Assembly (NCBI GenBank): GCA_910574455.1
Contig: CAJSYZ010000003.1
Span: 2,108,001 to 2,172,000, forward strand
Length of the DNA stretch: 64,000 nucleotides
From: Trichaptum fuscoviolaceum
Lineage: Eukaryota > Basidiomycota > Agaricomycetes > Hymenochaetales > Trichaptaceae
Direction of reading: 5' to 3'
Shown here: positions 11,210 through 22,555 of the stretch, piece after piece
Layout of the letters: each line of letters starts with the position of its first letter
Numbering within the stretch: the stretch's first letter is position 1
Notes under the pieces: model-generated
The model's database searches: none
Told to the model about the DNA's origin: nothing
The model's input: only the letters and a program-made list of their open reading frames with translations
Made by a program: the position numbers and the translations under genes

Positions 11210-12813
11210 TCACAACTTCGCCTCCGTTTGGCTTTCTTCGCCTCGTGCTACGTCGTAGATACGATCTACACTTCTTATAACCCATTCTGTGCCTTCATCA
11301 GTGGTCAACCATCTATCTCCGTCAGAAAGGCCGTCAACGTTGCGCGCCTTTAGGAGGCCGAAGACATGACTGGTCAACTGTGGGCCTACGCGCGTCTCCG
11401 CACGCAAACAAGCTGTGCCCACAACTGAGCCTAACGCACGGCTAAGGTTCCCCTGCTCCTGATCTTCAGCAGGGAAGGGAGACAAAACGACTCCATACGC
11501 CTGGATAATGAATGCTGATTACGGCAACCAGGATCCGGGGCGAGGGGGCGAGGGGGCAAGGAAGAGGACGACGGACGGATACGGAAGGGAGGGTTTGTTG
11601 TTTGAAAGTAGGTTTGTAGGTCCAAGGATAAGGAACCGTTCAGATTAGGGTAAGTGACGCACGCGACACAGGATGGGATCGGCGTTGGGCCGAAGGGAAG
11701 CGACAAAGGCAAAACCAAATGCGAAACAAACGTAGCGACACCCATATGCAGTAACAGCAGATCAATGGGAGCGGTAACAGGGGGTTTGCGGTGCAAGGAA
11801 GGGACACATGGACGAATCAGGAATCAGGAAGCCAGCTGGACGGTTGGAAGCAGAGGGTGCGTACTGATGAAATCGGGGTGATATGAACCGAGCTTGTTGT
11901 ATAGCTTCTCCGCATGGGGCTCGTATATGTTCTTCCACAAAGCCAGTCCACGGTTCACAAACATGTCCACGTTTGCGGGAGTGACTGTCCTGCGGTGCCA
12001 GAAATTAGTCAACAATTCGTCACAAATTCGAAACAATAAGCACGAGGGAATGGAGGTACTTCCAAACTCGGATAATTATACTCTTCCGAAGTTGGCAGTC
12101 CCTTTGTACTCAGCGAAATCTAAACCGACAAGAAAGCCCAAGGGGCACGTCATGAATTGATGAATGGTAGCTTACCGATGGGACTCCTTCCTAAGCCCGC
12201 CTTTTACGTCGTCTTCGAACGCCTCATTCATTGCAGTCAGGGATATAATAGTCTTGAAATGCCCGGCAATTTAGTTACAACCCATCTCCATAGGTTATAA
12301 GGCTAAAAGGCGAATACACTCACCCTCGGTACCCCCACGAATATGCAGCTCTTCAGCGAGGCCTCGCGCATCTTCGCTGCGATATCCAGGCGCTCCGTCA
12401 CGCTTTTCTTCGTTTCAGCTGAGGCGTCGGAGCGCGTCGCGAACCGATACAGGTCCCCGACACTGGCAGGCGTGTTCGCCGTAAGCAGCGTGCATGTCTA
12501 CACGTTCAACGGGTGTTTAGAAGTCCGGCAAGCGGTGGCGTTTGCGTAGATCGAAGGCATCGTGTAGTTTGTCGAATCATTTATGCACGTCACACACAAA
12601 GTCAGCATAACGCCGCAAACTCGACCTCTTCCGGAAGCAAACAGGACGACTGACCGACAGCACTAGCCAACCGTCCTCCGCATTATGCGATTCGGCTTCG
12701 CCGAGCGTCTTGTGCAAGATTGCATTAAGTTTCTGCGTTGACGGCGAGGAAAACGGTTGGGGGTTCCGTATGGTCAATAGTTGCTTAACTATTGGTGGCA
12801 AATGTTTGACCAT
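11210..12813 (-). CDS. AhpD-like (carboxymuconolactone decarboxylase fold) protein
   Basis: Minus-strand exons begin at the ATG at 12811-12813 (MVKHLPPIVKQLL). They continue through ANTPASVGDLYRFAT, REASLKSCIFVGVPR, TIISLTAMNEAF, RGLALWKNIYEPHAEKLY (exon 11865-11989) and a last exon 11210-11514. The last join gives HPDFITFIIQAYGVVLSP and continues with QGNLSRALGSVVG and QLTSHVFGLLKAR. The order and the REA...G..RTI pattern match fungal AhpD-like proteins, small all-helical proteins related to CMD enzymes. The CxxC redox pair of true AhpD is not visible, so peroxidase-partner activity should not be assumed. The intron before the last exon is long for this window (about 350 nt). The N-terminal exon is the least certain part. 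Confidence 0.8.
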
Positions 12814-13408
12814 CTCAAGCAGCGCCTGCTTTGCAACTAGGAGTCAGGACTACAGATGCCAACTTCCTCAGAGAGAAAAGGCGATCGAAATAGGTAGTAG
12901 AAAGTAGCAGGAACGATGATTTGGTAAAGAACAGAGACGCTTAACATCGTGTGCGCAAGCGGAGCGGGTAAGCTATTCCGCCCTCTTGGTCATACGTACA
13001 TGGGCCCAAGCACCTCGAGTAGGACACATCTGGCAAGACAATCCGAGATATCCAGCCTTTTTCGTAGTGATATATAGTCCGCTCAGCGAAAACAACTATC
13101 ACATCCAACGAGCATCAAGTCATTTACAGGTAACTAGCTACACGATAATATGCGTGTTGCATTTAGAAAGGGAGCAACGGGTCATGAAGTCCGTCCTTCC
13201 ACAGGTCAGACGGCATCGACTGGGCTGGCCAGTAGTCATGAGATTTGAAGGTGTAAACAGCAAGGTATAAGTGGGTATACAAAGATTAGAAAGGTGTGAT
13301 GGAAGGTACATCGTGTCAACAGTGCAGTGGGGAATCAAATGCCGTTTAATCCAATTGTGAGGGCATAACGAAATGAAATTTGTAGTCCCATGTGACGACT
13401 GGCAGCAA
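12814..13408. other. Intergenic region, promoter of the AhpD-like gene
   Basis: About 600 bases between the AhpD-like start and the 3' end of the GH128 gene, both on the minus strand. A TATATA stretch occurs near 13068. No coding sequence was recognised. Confidence 0.45.
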
Positions 13409-14692
13409 TTACCACTTAACATTGATGTACTTCTGGCCAAGCGATGTAGGCGAACCACTGCCGGCCATGAGCTGGTCAAGAGTGTTCACACCCTGCATGT
13501 CGTGCATGATACCAAACGCATGGTAGTTAACGACGAACGAAGCTCCCTCAAGGAATTCAATAGTCTTGGAATAGAACTCCTGGACTTGAGATTCGCTGCA
13601 CTGCTGTCCGTTGTTCTCATTCGCAGTGTTGAAGTTCTGGCAAGCAAACTCAGTAACCATGATGGGCTTGTTGAAGGTGCTGTGCCAGAGGTTGACGTAT
13701 GTAATGAAGTCATCCGCGGAGGTACCATAGAAATGGACAGGGGTGTAGTCCACCTACATTCTTTGTCAGGATACTTGAACAAACCAGAATAAGACGAAAA
13801 CATACAGTGCAGCGGCCGTTGCAGATAGAGTAGAACTCCTTCATCCATGTCAAACCATTCGGGTTCGAGCTCGTAACAGGTCCGACGAGAGCATATCCCT
13901 CATTCTTAAGAGGCTCAATGGCATCGAGCCAGACATCAACAGCATCCTGAGGAGACATGTTCGCTTGGCCACCCTCATTGACCCTGAAAACCCGTTAGTC
14001 TGATGATGTATTATACTCAAATTGCTACTCACTCATTGAAGCCCATAGCGATATTTGCATATCCCGCCTTGACTTTGCTCTTGAAGGCAGAAACCTTATT
14101 GCTAGCTCCATTCCAAAGCATGGGCATGCATTCGAGGCCGAGGGACCCAGAATTATCAGGGCAGCTCTCGCTCCAAGTGTAGATACTGGATAAAGTCAAT
14201 TCGGGTCAGCACATTACGATTAAGGCCTGTAGCGGGTCGCACTCACTACTTAACATGGCTGGTCACATATTGGGAGAGCGATGGATCGTTACCATTCGGC
14301 CAGGCAAGACCGACCTTTCCATTTCCGGATGGTGTGAATGAGCTGCCGCCAGAGCTGCTACCGCCCGAGGATGAGCTGCTGGTGGTAGTGCTCTTGCTGG
14401 ATGAAGCGGACTTGGTCGAGGTCGTCTTCTCGGGCGCTTGAGTAGTCGAAGCAGCCTTGGTGACAGCGGTCGTTGCCGCGATCGAGACAGAGGTGCTCGT
14501 CTTCGGCCTGCAGCGTTTGCCAGAGGAGGAACGCTTGGTACGCTTCGCGACATCTATGCCATGATGACGCTTCGCCATGCGCATCGCATGACCGTTCTCA
14601 GAGAGTGCGGTCACGGGAGACGCATTAAGCGTGCAGAGAAGAACAGCGAGCGAAGAAATAGCGAAAAGATTGATAAGCTTGGCGAAGGCCAT
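13409..14692 (-). CDS. GH128 secreted beta-1,3-glucanase (Asl1-like)
   Basis: Four exons (14247-14692, 14033-14185, 13806-13983, 13409-13753) give 373 residues. The N-terminus is a signal peptide (LINLFAISSLAVLLCTLNAS), followed by dibasic sites (AKR, RTKR) that could be processed in the Golgi. A Ser/Thr/Gly-rich linker about 70 residues long is probably O-glycosylated. The catalytic domain starts near GKVGLAWPNG and runs to the C-terminus. GFNEVNEGGQ and MVTEFACQNF hold the two glutamates expected as acid/base and nucleophile in GH128, and WMKEFYSIC, VDYTPVHFYG and VVNYHAFGIMHD are further family landmarks. It would hydrolyse cell-wall beta-1,3-glucan, in remodelling or mycoparasitism. The gene is intact. 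Confidence 0.92.
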
Positions 14693-15312
14693 TTCCGACT
14701 TTAATTGACTAGTTTGACGGTTCGTTTATTGAGCGAGCGTTATAACGGCGACTGTGAGAGGTATAGCAAGGAGAGTGGTGCAAATGAGCGAAAGAGCCTG
14801 GTGTGCAGGCTGCAAAGGGAGGGAGGGAACGGAGAGCAAAGTTGAGGGGAGAGCGAGTGGAAGGAGAACAAGTATTCAACACGGCCAAAAGTGCCCTTTT
14901 ACGAAATTTTCTGGCGGAGTTTCAAATCCTTGGCATTTTCCTGATCTTGGCCGTGTATTATTGCAAAATAATACATTTTCCCGGCGCAACATATGCTCCC
15001 TGTAATTCGTATGGCGCGCGTACATGAGCGCTGTATTTCTGTATTTCTGTAGCTGTTTACGGGATCGACATTGAGCGATGAGAAGCAGAATGGTTGTGAG
15101 AGTCGTTAAATGGGCATAGCAACGGGCCTGTTATGGATTATTGATGGGTGTATTTGGCTGTCTGTGTTTGGTCAGTCCTGTGCACGCACAAGAAAAAGTG
15201 CAGAAACGCGCCATCACGTCTTTCTCTCAACCCTCAAGTTTCGTCAAAAGAAAACCGGTTCACCAAGCTCGCTCATCTTTAATCAACTCACAGTCCATCC
15301 TCTCTCTTCATC
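14693..15312. promoter_or_regulatory. Divergent promoter region, GH128 / two-RRM protein
   Basis: About 620 bases between divergent starts. It contains purine-rich stretches near 14750-14880 and a pyrimidine/CA-rich leader just before 15313. No canonical TATA box was identified. Confidence 0.45.
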
Positions 15313-16565
15313 ATGGCCGATGCCCCCTCCGCACCTGTCTCATCCAATGGCGCGTCCCCGGTCCCGCAAGAGCAAAAAGCAGAGGAGGGCTTTAAGGTAA
15401 AAAACATCCATCATTCACGACTGCGCACTGTTTCCCACTTCTAACATCCATTTCTTTCAGCTTTTCGCTGGAAATCTTGCCTACTCCGTCAACGAGGAGG
15501 GGCTGAGGTCGTTCTTTGCGCCGGTCGCAAGCGACATGTACGCATTTTTCTCTTTACTTTCTTTGTGCTACGCGTCTCTGATTCGAATGACTCGCATCAT
15601 TTCGCGCAACCGGTGACATTACGTGTCTTTTCATCTTCAGTATCAATGTTCAGGTGGTCATGCGTGGTACCAGATCGTCTGGATACGGTTTTGTCGCTGT
15701 GTCCACTGAGGAGGCTGCTACAAAGGCGGTGGAGGCGCTCGATGGCAAAGATCTCGAAAATCGTCCAGTGATTGTTCAGCGTGCTAAGCCCGCTGAAGAG
15801 AAGCAGAAGGAGAGGAGTGAGAAGAAAGCGAAGAGAAGGGTTAGTCGCCGTGGTAGCAAGGCCGTTCCTGGTGAGGTCACTGAGGCTGAGGCTAATGGAG
15901 AGGTCGAGAAGCCCCAGACCACGACTGATGGTGAAGGTGATGCGGCTAAGCCAAAGAAAAAGAAAAACAATGTACGTTTTTTCGACCGACATCTCGAGTT
16001 TATTTTGAATAGTCATTGAATTGTCAATATTCAGCGCAAGCCTAAGCGTAAGGTTAAGGATGCCGCTGCGCCGTCGACTAACGGTGCGCCCACCGAGACA
16101 AGTACTGACGGTGCTGCCGTCCCTACTGCGGATGGTGATGCGGAGAAGAAAAAGACCTCCAAACCTAAGCGCGCTCCCAAGCCGCGTCGCCCTGCTGGTG
16201 AGGCACCTACTGGTGAACAGTCAAAGTCAACACTTTTCGTCGCGAACCTGCCGTTCTCGCTCGACGATGACGGTCTGGCAGCCATTTTCACTGAGGCCGG
16301 GTACACGGTTGCATCTGCTCGGGTTGTCCGTCGTCGCTGGGGTCACCCAAGGCGAAGCAAGGGCTACGGCTTTGTCGATGTTGGTGACGAAGAGGTGCAG
16401 CAGAAGGCGATGGATGCTCTCCAGGGTAAGGAACTTGACGGCAGGGCCATTGCAGTCAAGATCGCTGTGAACTCCACGCACGAGGAGGGCGATGGGTCTG
16501 TCTCTGCAGAGGCTGAGAAGACTCCTGAGGTGGAAGCCCCCAAGGAGGAGGCTGTTGTTGCTTAG
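15313..16565 (+). CDS. Two-RRM RNA-binding protein with basic linker
   Basis: Exons 15313-15396, 15461-15537, 15641-15971 and 16035-16565 give 340 residues. RRM1 (about 29-103) has RNP2 LFAGNLAYSV and RNP1 SGYGFVAV. RRM2 (about 229-305) has RNP2 LFVANLPFSL and RNP1 KGYGFVDV. Between them is a 120-residue linker with Lys/Arg runs (KPKKKKNN, KPKRKVKD, KPKRAPKPRRP) and acidic spacers. The C-terminus is acidic (EAEKTPEVEAPKEE). The layout recalls nucleolar or ribosome-biogenesis RRM proteins, but the exact orthologue is not certain. The start codon lies in a pyrimidine-rich leader (cttcatcATGG), and all splice joins keep the frame. Confidence 0.9.
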
Positions 16566-16882
16566 ATTGACCGTAACTGCCCATTGCACCAACCCCCCAA
16601 AAAAGCTTGACCACCCTACTATGTGTTTATTCCCTCCATACGTATTCGTCCCGTTGCTCGTTCCGTTGCCGTCGCTCTTACTCTCCCTGTTCGTTTCCAT
16701 ATTTTACCTCAATAATACGTGCTCTTTAATGGTCCTCACGTATATAGGTGGAATATCATTCGTTTTCTACATTTTTCCCAGAAAAGAGGTGAACTATATC
16801 TTCTAATGAAGCTTCCTGAGGCAGGGGCTTCTGTTTCTACCTTCAGTTTAAAAGTTAAACTTGCGCTATTCAACTCTGATCA

Positions 16883-16890
16883 TGACGTCA
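16883..16890. promoter_or_regulatory. CRE palindrome TGACGTCA
   Basis: A perfect 8-base CRE lies about 255 bases upstream of the G-patch gene start. CRE sites bind CREB/ATF-type bZIP factors in fungi. A single chance match is possible, so use as a binding site is inference. Confidence 0.35.
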
Positions 16891-16901
16891 TAATAACTGC
16901 T

Positions 16902-16923
16902 TAGTACTAGTACTAGTACTAGT
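16902..16923. repeat. (TAGTAC)n microsatellite
   Basis: Three and a half perfect copies of TAGTAC lie just 12 bases from the CRE palindrome, in the same intergenic region. Confidence 0.85.
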
Positions 16924-17144
16924 CATAACCTTGAATTCTTTTGAACTTTTTTATTCATCCGAACCCTAGTCTTGAAGTCTGTGAAGGTGAGTGTCGCTAC
17001 TGTACATCTCTATTCGTCTCTACCAAAAGTGATTTAACTCCTACATTCTAACCGTAAAACAGATTGAGCTTAGATCTCCTTGACTGCCTTGTGCGAAGCC
17101 CAGCTAATTGTTTCTGAGAATTGAATGCGCGAATCTCGGGAAGC

Positions 17145-18450
17145 ATGGCAGATGATGAGGACGACTACCTCTCTGATAAGTTCCTACTGGAAAGCGCGCC
17201 TGTAGCAACAAAAGCAAAACCTGCTACGTACTTCGAGAAACGCAAGCAAGTCCAGCGCGAAGCGGAGATCAAGAATATCCAGAACAGGAAGAAGAGTCGT
17301 CGTCAACTAGAGGAAGAGGCCAGAGAGGAGGGTCTTAAGAAGAGCTTGTTCGAAAAGGCCAAGGAGGAAGAGCAAGAACTAGGGATTCAGAGCAAAGCGA
17401 TGAGTCTCATGCTGAAGATGGGCTTCAAACCAGGCCAATCTCTTGGGCAATCCGACAACACGGGGCACAAGCAACCGGGGCCTTCTTCTGAGTGTGTTGA
17501 GGCATCTGCAACCGTCGAGAAATCGGTTGAGGGCACGATAAGCAGTACCGATGTTAAAGAAAGCACAGTACAACACCGAAAGGAGCCTTTACCTTTGGAC
17601 TTCTGGACTGGTGAGTAACCATCATCGCGAATTCTTATCTGTTCCATGGTAGAAGAATCTGACTTAATTTGTCTCTTTGGGTAGGCAAGAAAGGTCTTGG
17701 CTCAGGCAAGCGTGCCTTGTCACCAGGAGCGAAGGAGCGTATTGCGAAAGTCGCTAAAGTAGACGAAGAGGTCAACAAGGAGACATACCGCTCCCGGGCA
17801 CGCGAAGACTATGAAGAGCGACGCGCAGAGGGTAGGTTGCTGAGTGCTACACGAACGTTACAGGAGCTTGACGAGAAGGGGGGTGTTCAGGTAAGTCCTT
17901 CTTTTGTTCATTATCATCACCTGAATTGGCTTCTTTGCTTACACTCTGTTTTGGTTGCTACCAGTTCAATGTGCTCTCCCTCAATCCCCATGACGTGGAC
18001 TCCATCCCACCTGAGCTGCTCGAAAAGCTGAATGATTATGCAAATGAGCACAGCCGTACGCATGTGACAGGAGACAAGGAGACGGAACACGAGAAGCTTA
18101 GACGACAAATGCGTCGTGATGCCCTCCAACCATTGGACGCAGTCGCTGACGACGAGGACTCACCCAATCTGACATTACGGGAACAGACGTTGGCAGATGC
18201 ACCTTTATCAGAAGCGATGGTCAAGGAAGCGGCCGAACACTTGCAACAGAACGTGAGTCTCCATGATCTTCAGGAACAATTTCCAGAGAAACTGATTTCT
18301 TACCCGCCTCCTTAGGCACGCGAGAGATTGCAACGTGTTCTAACGTATCTACGCCAAAAATACTTCTACTGTTTCTGGTGTGGAACGCGATACGACAATC
18401 AACAAGACTTGGCCGCTAATTGCCCGGGAGAAGAGGAGGATGTGCACTGA
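17145..18450 (+). CDS. GPATCH11: G-patch domain protein, GPATCH11 type
   Basis: Exons 17145-17610, 17685-17890, 17965-18252 and 18316-18450 give 364 residues. The N-terminus MADDEDDYLSDKFL and a long charged helix (EAEIKNIQNRKKSRRQLEEE) match GPATCH11/CCDC75 proteins. The G-patch is split: LMLKMGFKPGQSLGQ near residue 88, with GKKGLGSGKRALSP after the first intron. The C-terminus has a DUF4187 segment (LTYLRQKYFYCFWCGTRYD) with a Cys-x-x-Cys pair. G-patch proteins bind and activate DEAH helicases in RNA processing, and vertebrate GPATCH11 is linked to splicing and kinetochores. The start at 17145 is favoured over the nearby ATG at 17124 because MADDEDDYLSD is conserved. The gene is intact. 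Confidence 0.93.
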
Positions 18451-18805
18451 TTAGCGACTTGTGTTATATTTTAATGCGGTGTGTAAATGTATGTATAACA
18501 GCAAACCTAACGACGATAATTTAGAAAAAGAGTGCGGTCTCGCGCTGAAGGGGCGCGCGTGCAATTTGGACAGATGAGATCAAGGAATGGTGGAAACGAG
18601 AGATTGCTCGAAGCGTACAAACGATCGACAGAGTGATCAACACTATATGGGAGTCTGAAACTCTGAAGTGCAAGGAGAGACGACGTGTGAGTACCAAGGG
18701 ACCAAGAAAAGCCAAAAGCATAACTGAATATAATAATTGAAAAGCTCTAGTTCCTTTCCCATTCAAGAATTCATAAGACATTCAAGTGGTAAAAGGGCCC
18801 GATGG
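18451..18805. other. Convergent 3' intergenic region
   Basis: About 355 bases between two convergent genes. A short minus-strand open frame here (18521-18781) has no recognisable features and is not called. Confidence 0.5.
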
Positions 18806-19747
18806 TCAAGAAACCGGAGAAACATGGCGGTGAAATGATGAGATTCGTAAACCTGCTTGATGATGCTTTACGAATGCTCTGGTATCTGAATCCACGGCCA
18901 TAGGATCAAGGGAGGGTGACCGACTTCTTGGTGATGTAGGCATGCTGTGTTTGGACGCTGCCGACAATGAGTATGAAGCCAGTGATTCTGCCAGTAGTGG
19001 AGGTAGCGTTGGGATTGTGACTGGTGAGGGGAGCTCCGCGGAGATGCTGCGCGCCCGCTGGTGTGAAAAGGATGGAGAGGTGGGCGAGTTATGTGGTGAA
19101 CGGCGACGCGCGAAGGACGATATAGGGGTGCAGGATGCTGCTGCGATGTTCAACTGCTGCAACTCTGAACCTCGCCGAACTTTGAGCTCCGGATGCCTAG
19201 GTACGCCTGTTTTCTTCGCACTATTGCTGGAAGATCGGCGTGAAGATGAGAGTGATTGAATCTTTTAAAGATGACCGCCTGATATCAGATACTGCTCGCC
19301 GATTGCATGGATCGTACTTACAGCGGAGCGCTCGCCATCTGGCTGAGAAGATTCGGAAGAGAGAGAAGACATGCTTCCACGTCGGGGCTAAACCGCGTAA
19401 GAAGTGAGCTATCCCACTCAAATCTTGCACTGCGCTATTTTGAAGTGACTTACAACAGAAGCATATGGCATGAACCGAGATGCCCTTGTATTCCCCGCAC
19501 TTGCCCTCCGCTTGAAGTCACCAGCTTCATTTGCCGCATCGTATTGCGTTACGCGTATCGCTGGGGATTTTTCCCGACGCGAAGGTTTCGAAGGTACGTG
19601 AAGAAGAGGCGGAGATGCCGAGGGAGATGCCGAATAGGAAGACCGCCGACTACTATCCGCGCTACCGGGCCTGCTGCCAGTGTTGTCTGCGGAAAGACCG
19701 AGGGACGCCATAAGCTCGACAAAGGACGGAAGGGATGAAGATGTCAT
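18806..19747 (-). CDS. Small serine/proline-rich protein of unknown function
   Basis: Three exons (19454-19747, 19322-19387, about 18806-19186) give roughly 247 residues. It begins MTSSSLPSFVELMASLGLS, a short amphipathic stretch, and the rest is rich in Ser, Pro and Arg (SRPGSADSSRRSSYSASPSA, FARRRSPHNSPTSPSFSH). RRxS motifs recur (SRRSS, FKRRASAG, PRRGSMSS), each a plausible PKA or AGC kinase site. No folded domain, signal peptide or membrane segment is seen. The third exon's acceptor is inferred from frame (ending GAG before CTC), because the obvious upstream acceptor would bring a stop. The family is not recognised. It could be a phosphorylated regulatory peptide, which is speculative. 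Confidence 0.68.
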
Positions 19748-21510
19748 TTTGTATGTTTGAGTGCAATGAAAGAGAGAGAGCAGAAAGTAACTCTGGGAGG
19801 CTGAGTCGATAACGAAGGTAGTCTTATAACACCGCTGGCATGGAGCGTGTACGAGCCGGTTGCTAATCATCTTGCACTTTATTGTAAGGCAGAAATAACC
19901 GTATGAGACAGAGTCGCAACGGCGGGCAATGCTGTACATGTCCAGCGTTGTCATCGAAATCGCGCAGTAGATAAAAGTGATCAATAATAAGGGCTGTTTC
20001 TAAGGCGATAGTGCACAAATGGCAACACCAACTGCCGGATTTGGCATCTACCCTTGGCGGGGCCATGTCGACTTCTGCTACCACTGTAATTGTAACTTGA
20101 TGCTGCTACGTCCGACCGCGTCGTGCGGTGAACAATGATTCGCTCTCCTAACCGTCAGAAACGCTCATAAGCTCGTAGTTTCGCCGACACTCGCTAGCTC
20201 GTAGCTACCTCCACGACTTTCCTGAGAGATCAATCGTCTTGTCGTCGTCCCAAAATCTGCACCCCGCCCGCCGGCCCCATGGCTACATGTCGCAAATCTC
20301 CGTCCCAAGTATCTCGGCGTTGCACGAATTTCAATTGATCAAATGGCCCTCGGATCGTAGTACCCCCGAGATACACTGCTCAGTATGGCAATGGCCCGCG
20401 CCTTCCCCACATATTAGCATGAGCAACAGATTTCAACCATGTCGTTAAGGAAGCGGCGCTTGGTCTTGTATGTATAGTAGTTATAACCCAGTAAAAGATA
20501 CTGACGATTGCTATCACAGCTAGGTCGAACAGCATGGCTCATAGAGAGGGTGTTACAGGAAATATTCAAAATAGCACTCCGTTGTGATGCGCAACCCACC
20601 CGAGGCTCAGGAACGAGTTGCCCAGGACAGTCGTAATAGACAGCCCTTTAACACGTTCAACTTCGACTTGAACTTGAAGACGCTCATGGTCAGGAGGAGA
20701 CCGCATCGTAGAGTATCGGTCAAGTGAAGATTCCGACCCGCTGTGTGAGAGAACACTCGTCGATGTCGAGCATTGACGTAACCCTAAGATCTGACATTTG
20801 CCATCAGTATTAGATGCGAAGCTGGACGATGCGAGAGTTTTGGCCAGTCAACAAACGCATAGCCTGTCCAACAGCACAAAGGTTGCTGCGAGTACCGCTG
20901 GATATTGCGCATAGCCGGACTGCGACCGAGTCAGCAAGATAGTTCCAAAGATAATCGAGCTTGTTGCCAGCGACTGAAAGCATCGCAATCTTTCTCAACG
21001 ACCCGCTCAAGGTAAGTATATATCCAGCGAGGCCATGCACTTCGGTAGTCGCGAGCATTTCGAAGAAGCCCGCAAGAAACGAGATCAGGAAGTCTCCAGA
21101 AGATGATTCTGATCTCTCAATCGACGTCGCATGGTCCTTTTCATGATTTCTGCCAGTACCATGTATGTCAGATATCTGAACGACTGGACTTGCGGCGCGA
21201 ACACTCACACGGCAATTGTCGGTAAGTCGGCGAGCACTGACAGTGTATCATGCATCAGATGCACCCGCAAACGTGGCTAAATGATGATCGCCGAGATTAT
21301 CAAGCCTTGAAGATGTAGCCCGTGGTTTATCCAAGAGTAGATATTCCCAGCAACGTGGTGAACATCGTGTCTTGAGCAAGAGTTATTTCATTCAAAGAAC
21401 CGGCCAACATGTTCTGCAAGAAGTGTTAAGAAGTGAGATATAATTCAGTGGGATACAGAGGTATACACATGAGGGCGATGGAAGATAGGCAGCAAGGCAG
21501 TCTATATTGG
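19748..21510. other. Mostly non-coding, with a possible decayed minus-strand gene
   Basis: A minus-strand frame at about 20810-21208 has no ATG but reads like a real helical protein (DFLISFLAGFFEMLATTEV, YILTLSGSLRKIAML). It shifts frame near 20815 into a second open stretch, about 20580-20800, with VEVERVKGLSITTVLGNSFL. Either an unrecognised intron or decay explains this. The family is not recognised. The rest (19748-20570) shows no gene. Confidence 0.4.
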
Positions 21511-21856
21511 CTATCGAGCCTCAAATTGTACCACTGTAAACAAGTTCGTCAGTCAACCTCGAGCACGAGTTGGAAAGCTAACACATACTTCGCCTAGTCC
21601 TCTTCTTGTACATTATCCTATGCCCGCACTCCCTGCATCTGATCGGTTCGCGTGACTTTATCTCATTCTTCGCTCCGCAGTCTTCGAAAGCAAGTACAGT
21701 GAAGTTGTGAAGGTCAGATACCATGTTCTCTGGGTTAATGAGGAAGTAAAACTCACCAGCGCAGAGGTACTCCATTGCTTCGCGGGGCGCTTGATAGGAA
21801 AAGGTACCCGTTGCCTGGCTTTGACCAGAGGCTGCTGAGAGATAAGGATTGCTCAT
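21511..21856 (-). CDS. RPB12: RNA polymerases I, II and III subunit RPABC4 (Rpb12)
   Basis: Exons 21757-21856, 21589-21681 and 21511-21533 splice to 71 residues. The N-terminal tail ([14 protein letters not shown]) leads to the conserved zinc ribbon: [32 protein letters not shown] and the terminal RRMVQFEAR. Four cysteines in CxxC pairs bind one zinc. The last exon is only 23 nt and encodes VQFEAR. The length equals the usual 60-75 residues for this subunit. It is shared by all three nuclear polymerases. The model is complete. Confidence 0.97.
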
Positions 21857-22555
21857 TGTCGTTGTTGTTGACAGAGAGCGACTTGACTGCGTCTGCGCGT
21901 CAAAATCCAAAACATTCAGAAGGTTCGAGTCAGCCTTCTTCCTACTGCGGTAACTTGAAGTTTTGGTAGCTAATTATATTACATAATAGTACTATACTAC
22001 GTACAGAGCTTAAAAACTGGAAACTGCCGGTACAACGTTTTAACTTAGAAACAAATGCCAACGAATATATACACCGCAAGACTACATTGTTGCAACTTAA
22101 AAGAGACGCCTTACCGAAGTACCGACAACTGGTCACAGTAAGCTATCTGGAATATACCGAGGAAATTTCATCAAATAACAATGTCGTGTCGCTAGTATAT
22201 AATCGTTACATAACGTAGATCCCGCAATCCATCCATCCACGCACAAGCTATTTACAACAAGATGAGCCATGGCATTGGAGCAGGGGTGAAGCAGGAGGGA
22301 AGATGGACAAAAGACGTTAGCCGGAAGAAAGGAATTATACCCCTGTCCCGCCGGACTAGGTCAAATCAAGACGGCACATATAAAAGGAGAAAAACCAATG
22401 CCATAGTATGGCGTAGCGAAAGCAGGAGACAAAAAGACAGGGTATACATGGGTAGCGCAGGGAGTGAAGAGTAAGCGGGAGGCATACACGCATGAATATA
22501 AAGGCGCCGGTGTCATTCGCGAGGGCTCAGCCTACCCTCCGGTGGGAATGCAGGC
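21857..22555. other. Intergenic region upstream of RPB12
   Basis: About 700 bases holding the RPB12 promoter and the 3' flank of the second DUF6593 gene. A plus-strand TATATAAAAGG-like sequence occurs near 22377-22387 with no recognised gene downstream of it. Confidence 0.4.

Larger units (their letters stand above)
16566..17144. other. Intergenic region before the G-patch gene
   Basis: About 580 bases holding the 3' region of the two-RRM gene and the promoter of the G-patch gene. It includes a perfect CRE palindrome and a hexanucleotide repeat, listed separately. A possible intron in the 5' untranslated region (about 16988-17062) is suggested by gtgagt and acag signals. Confidence 0.45.
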
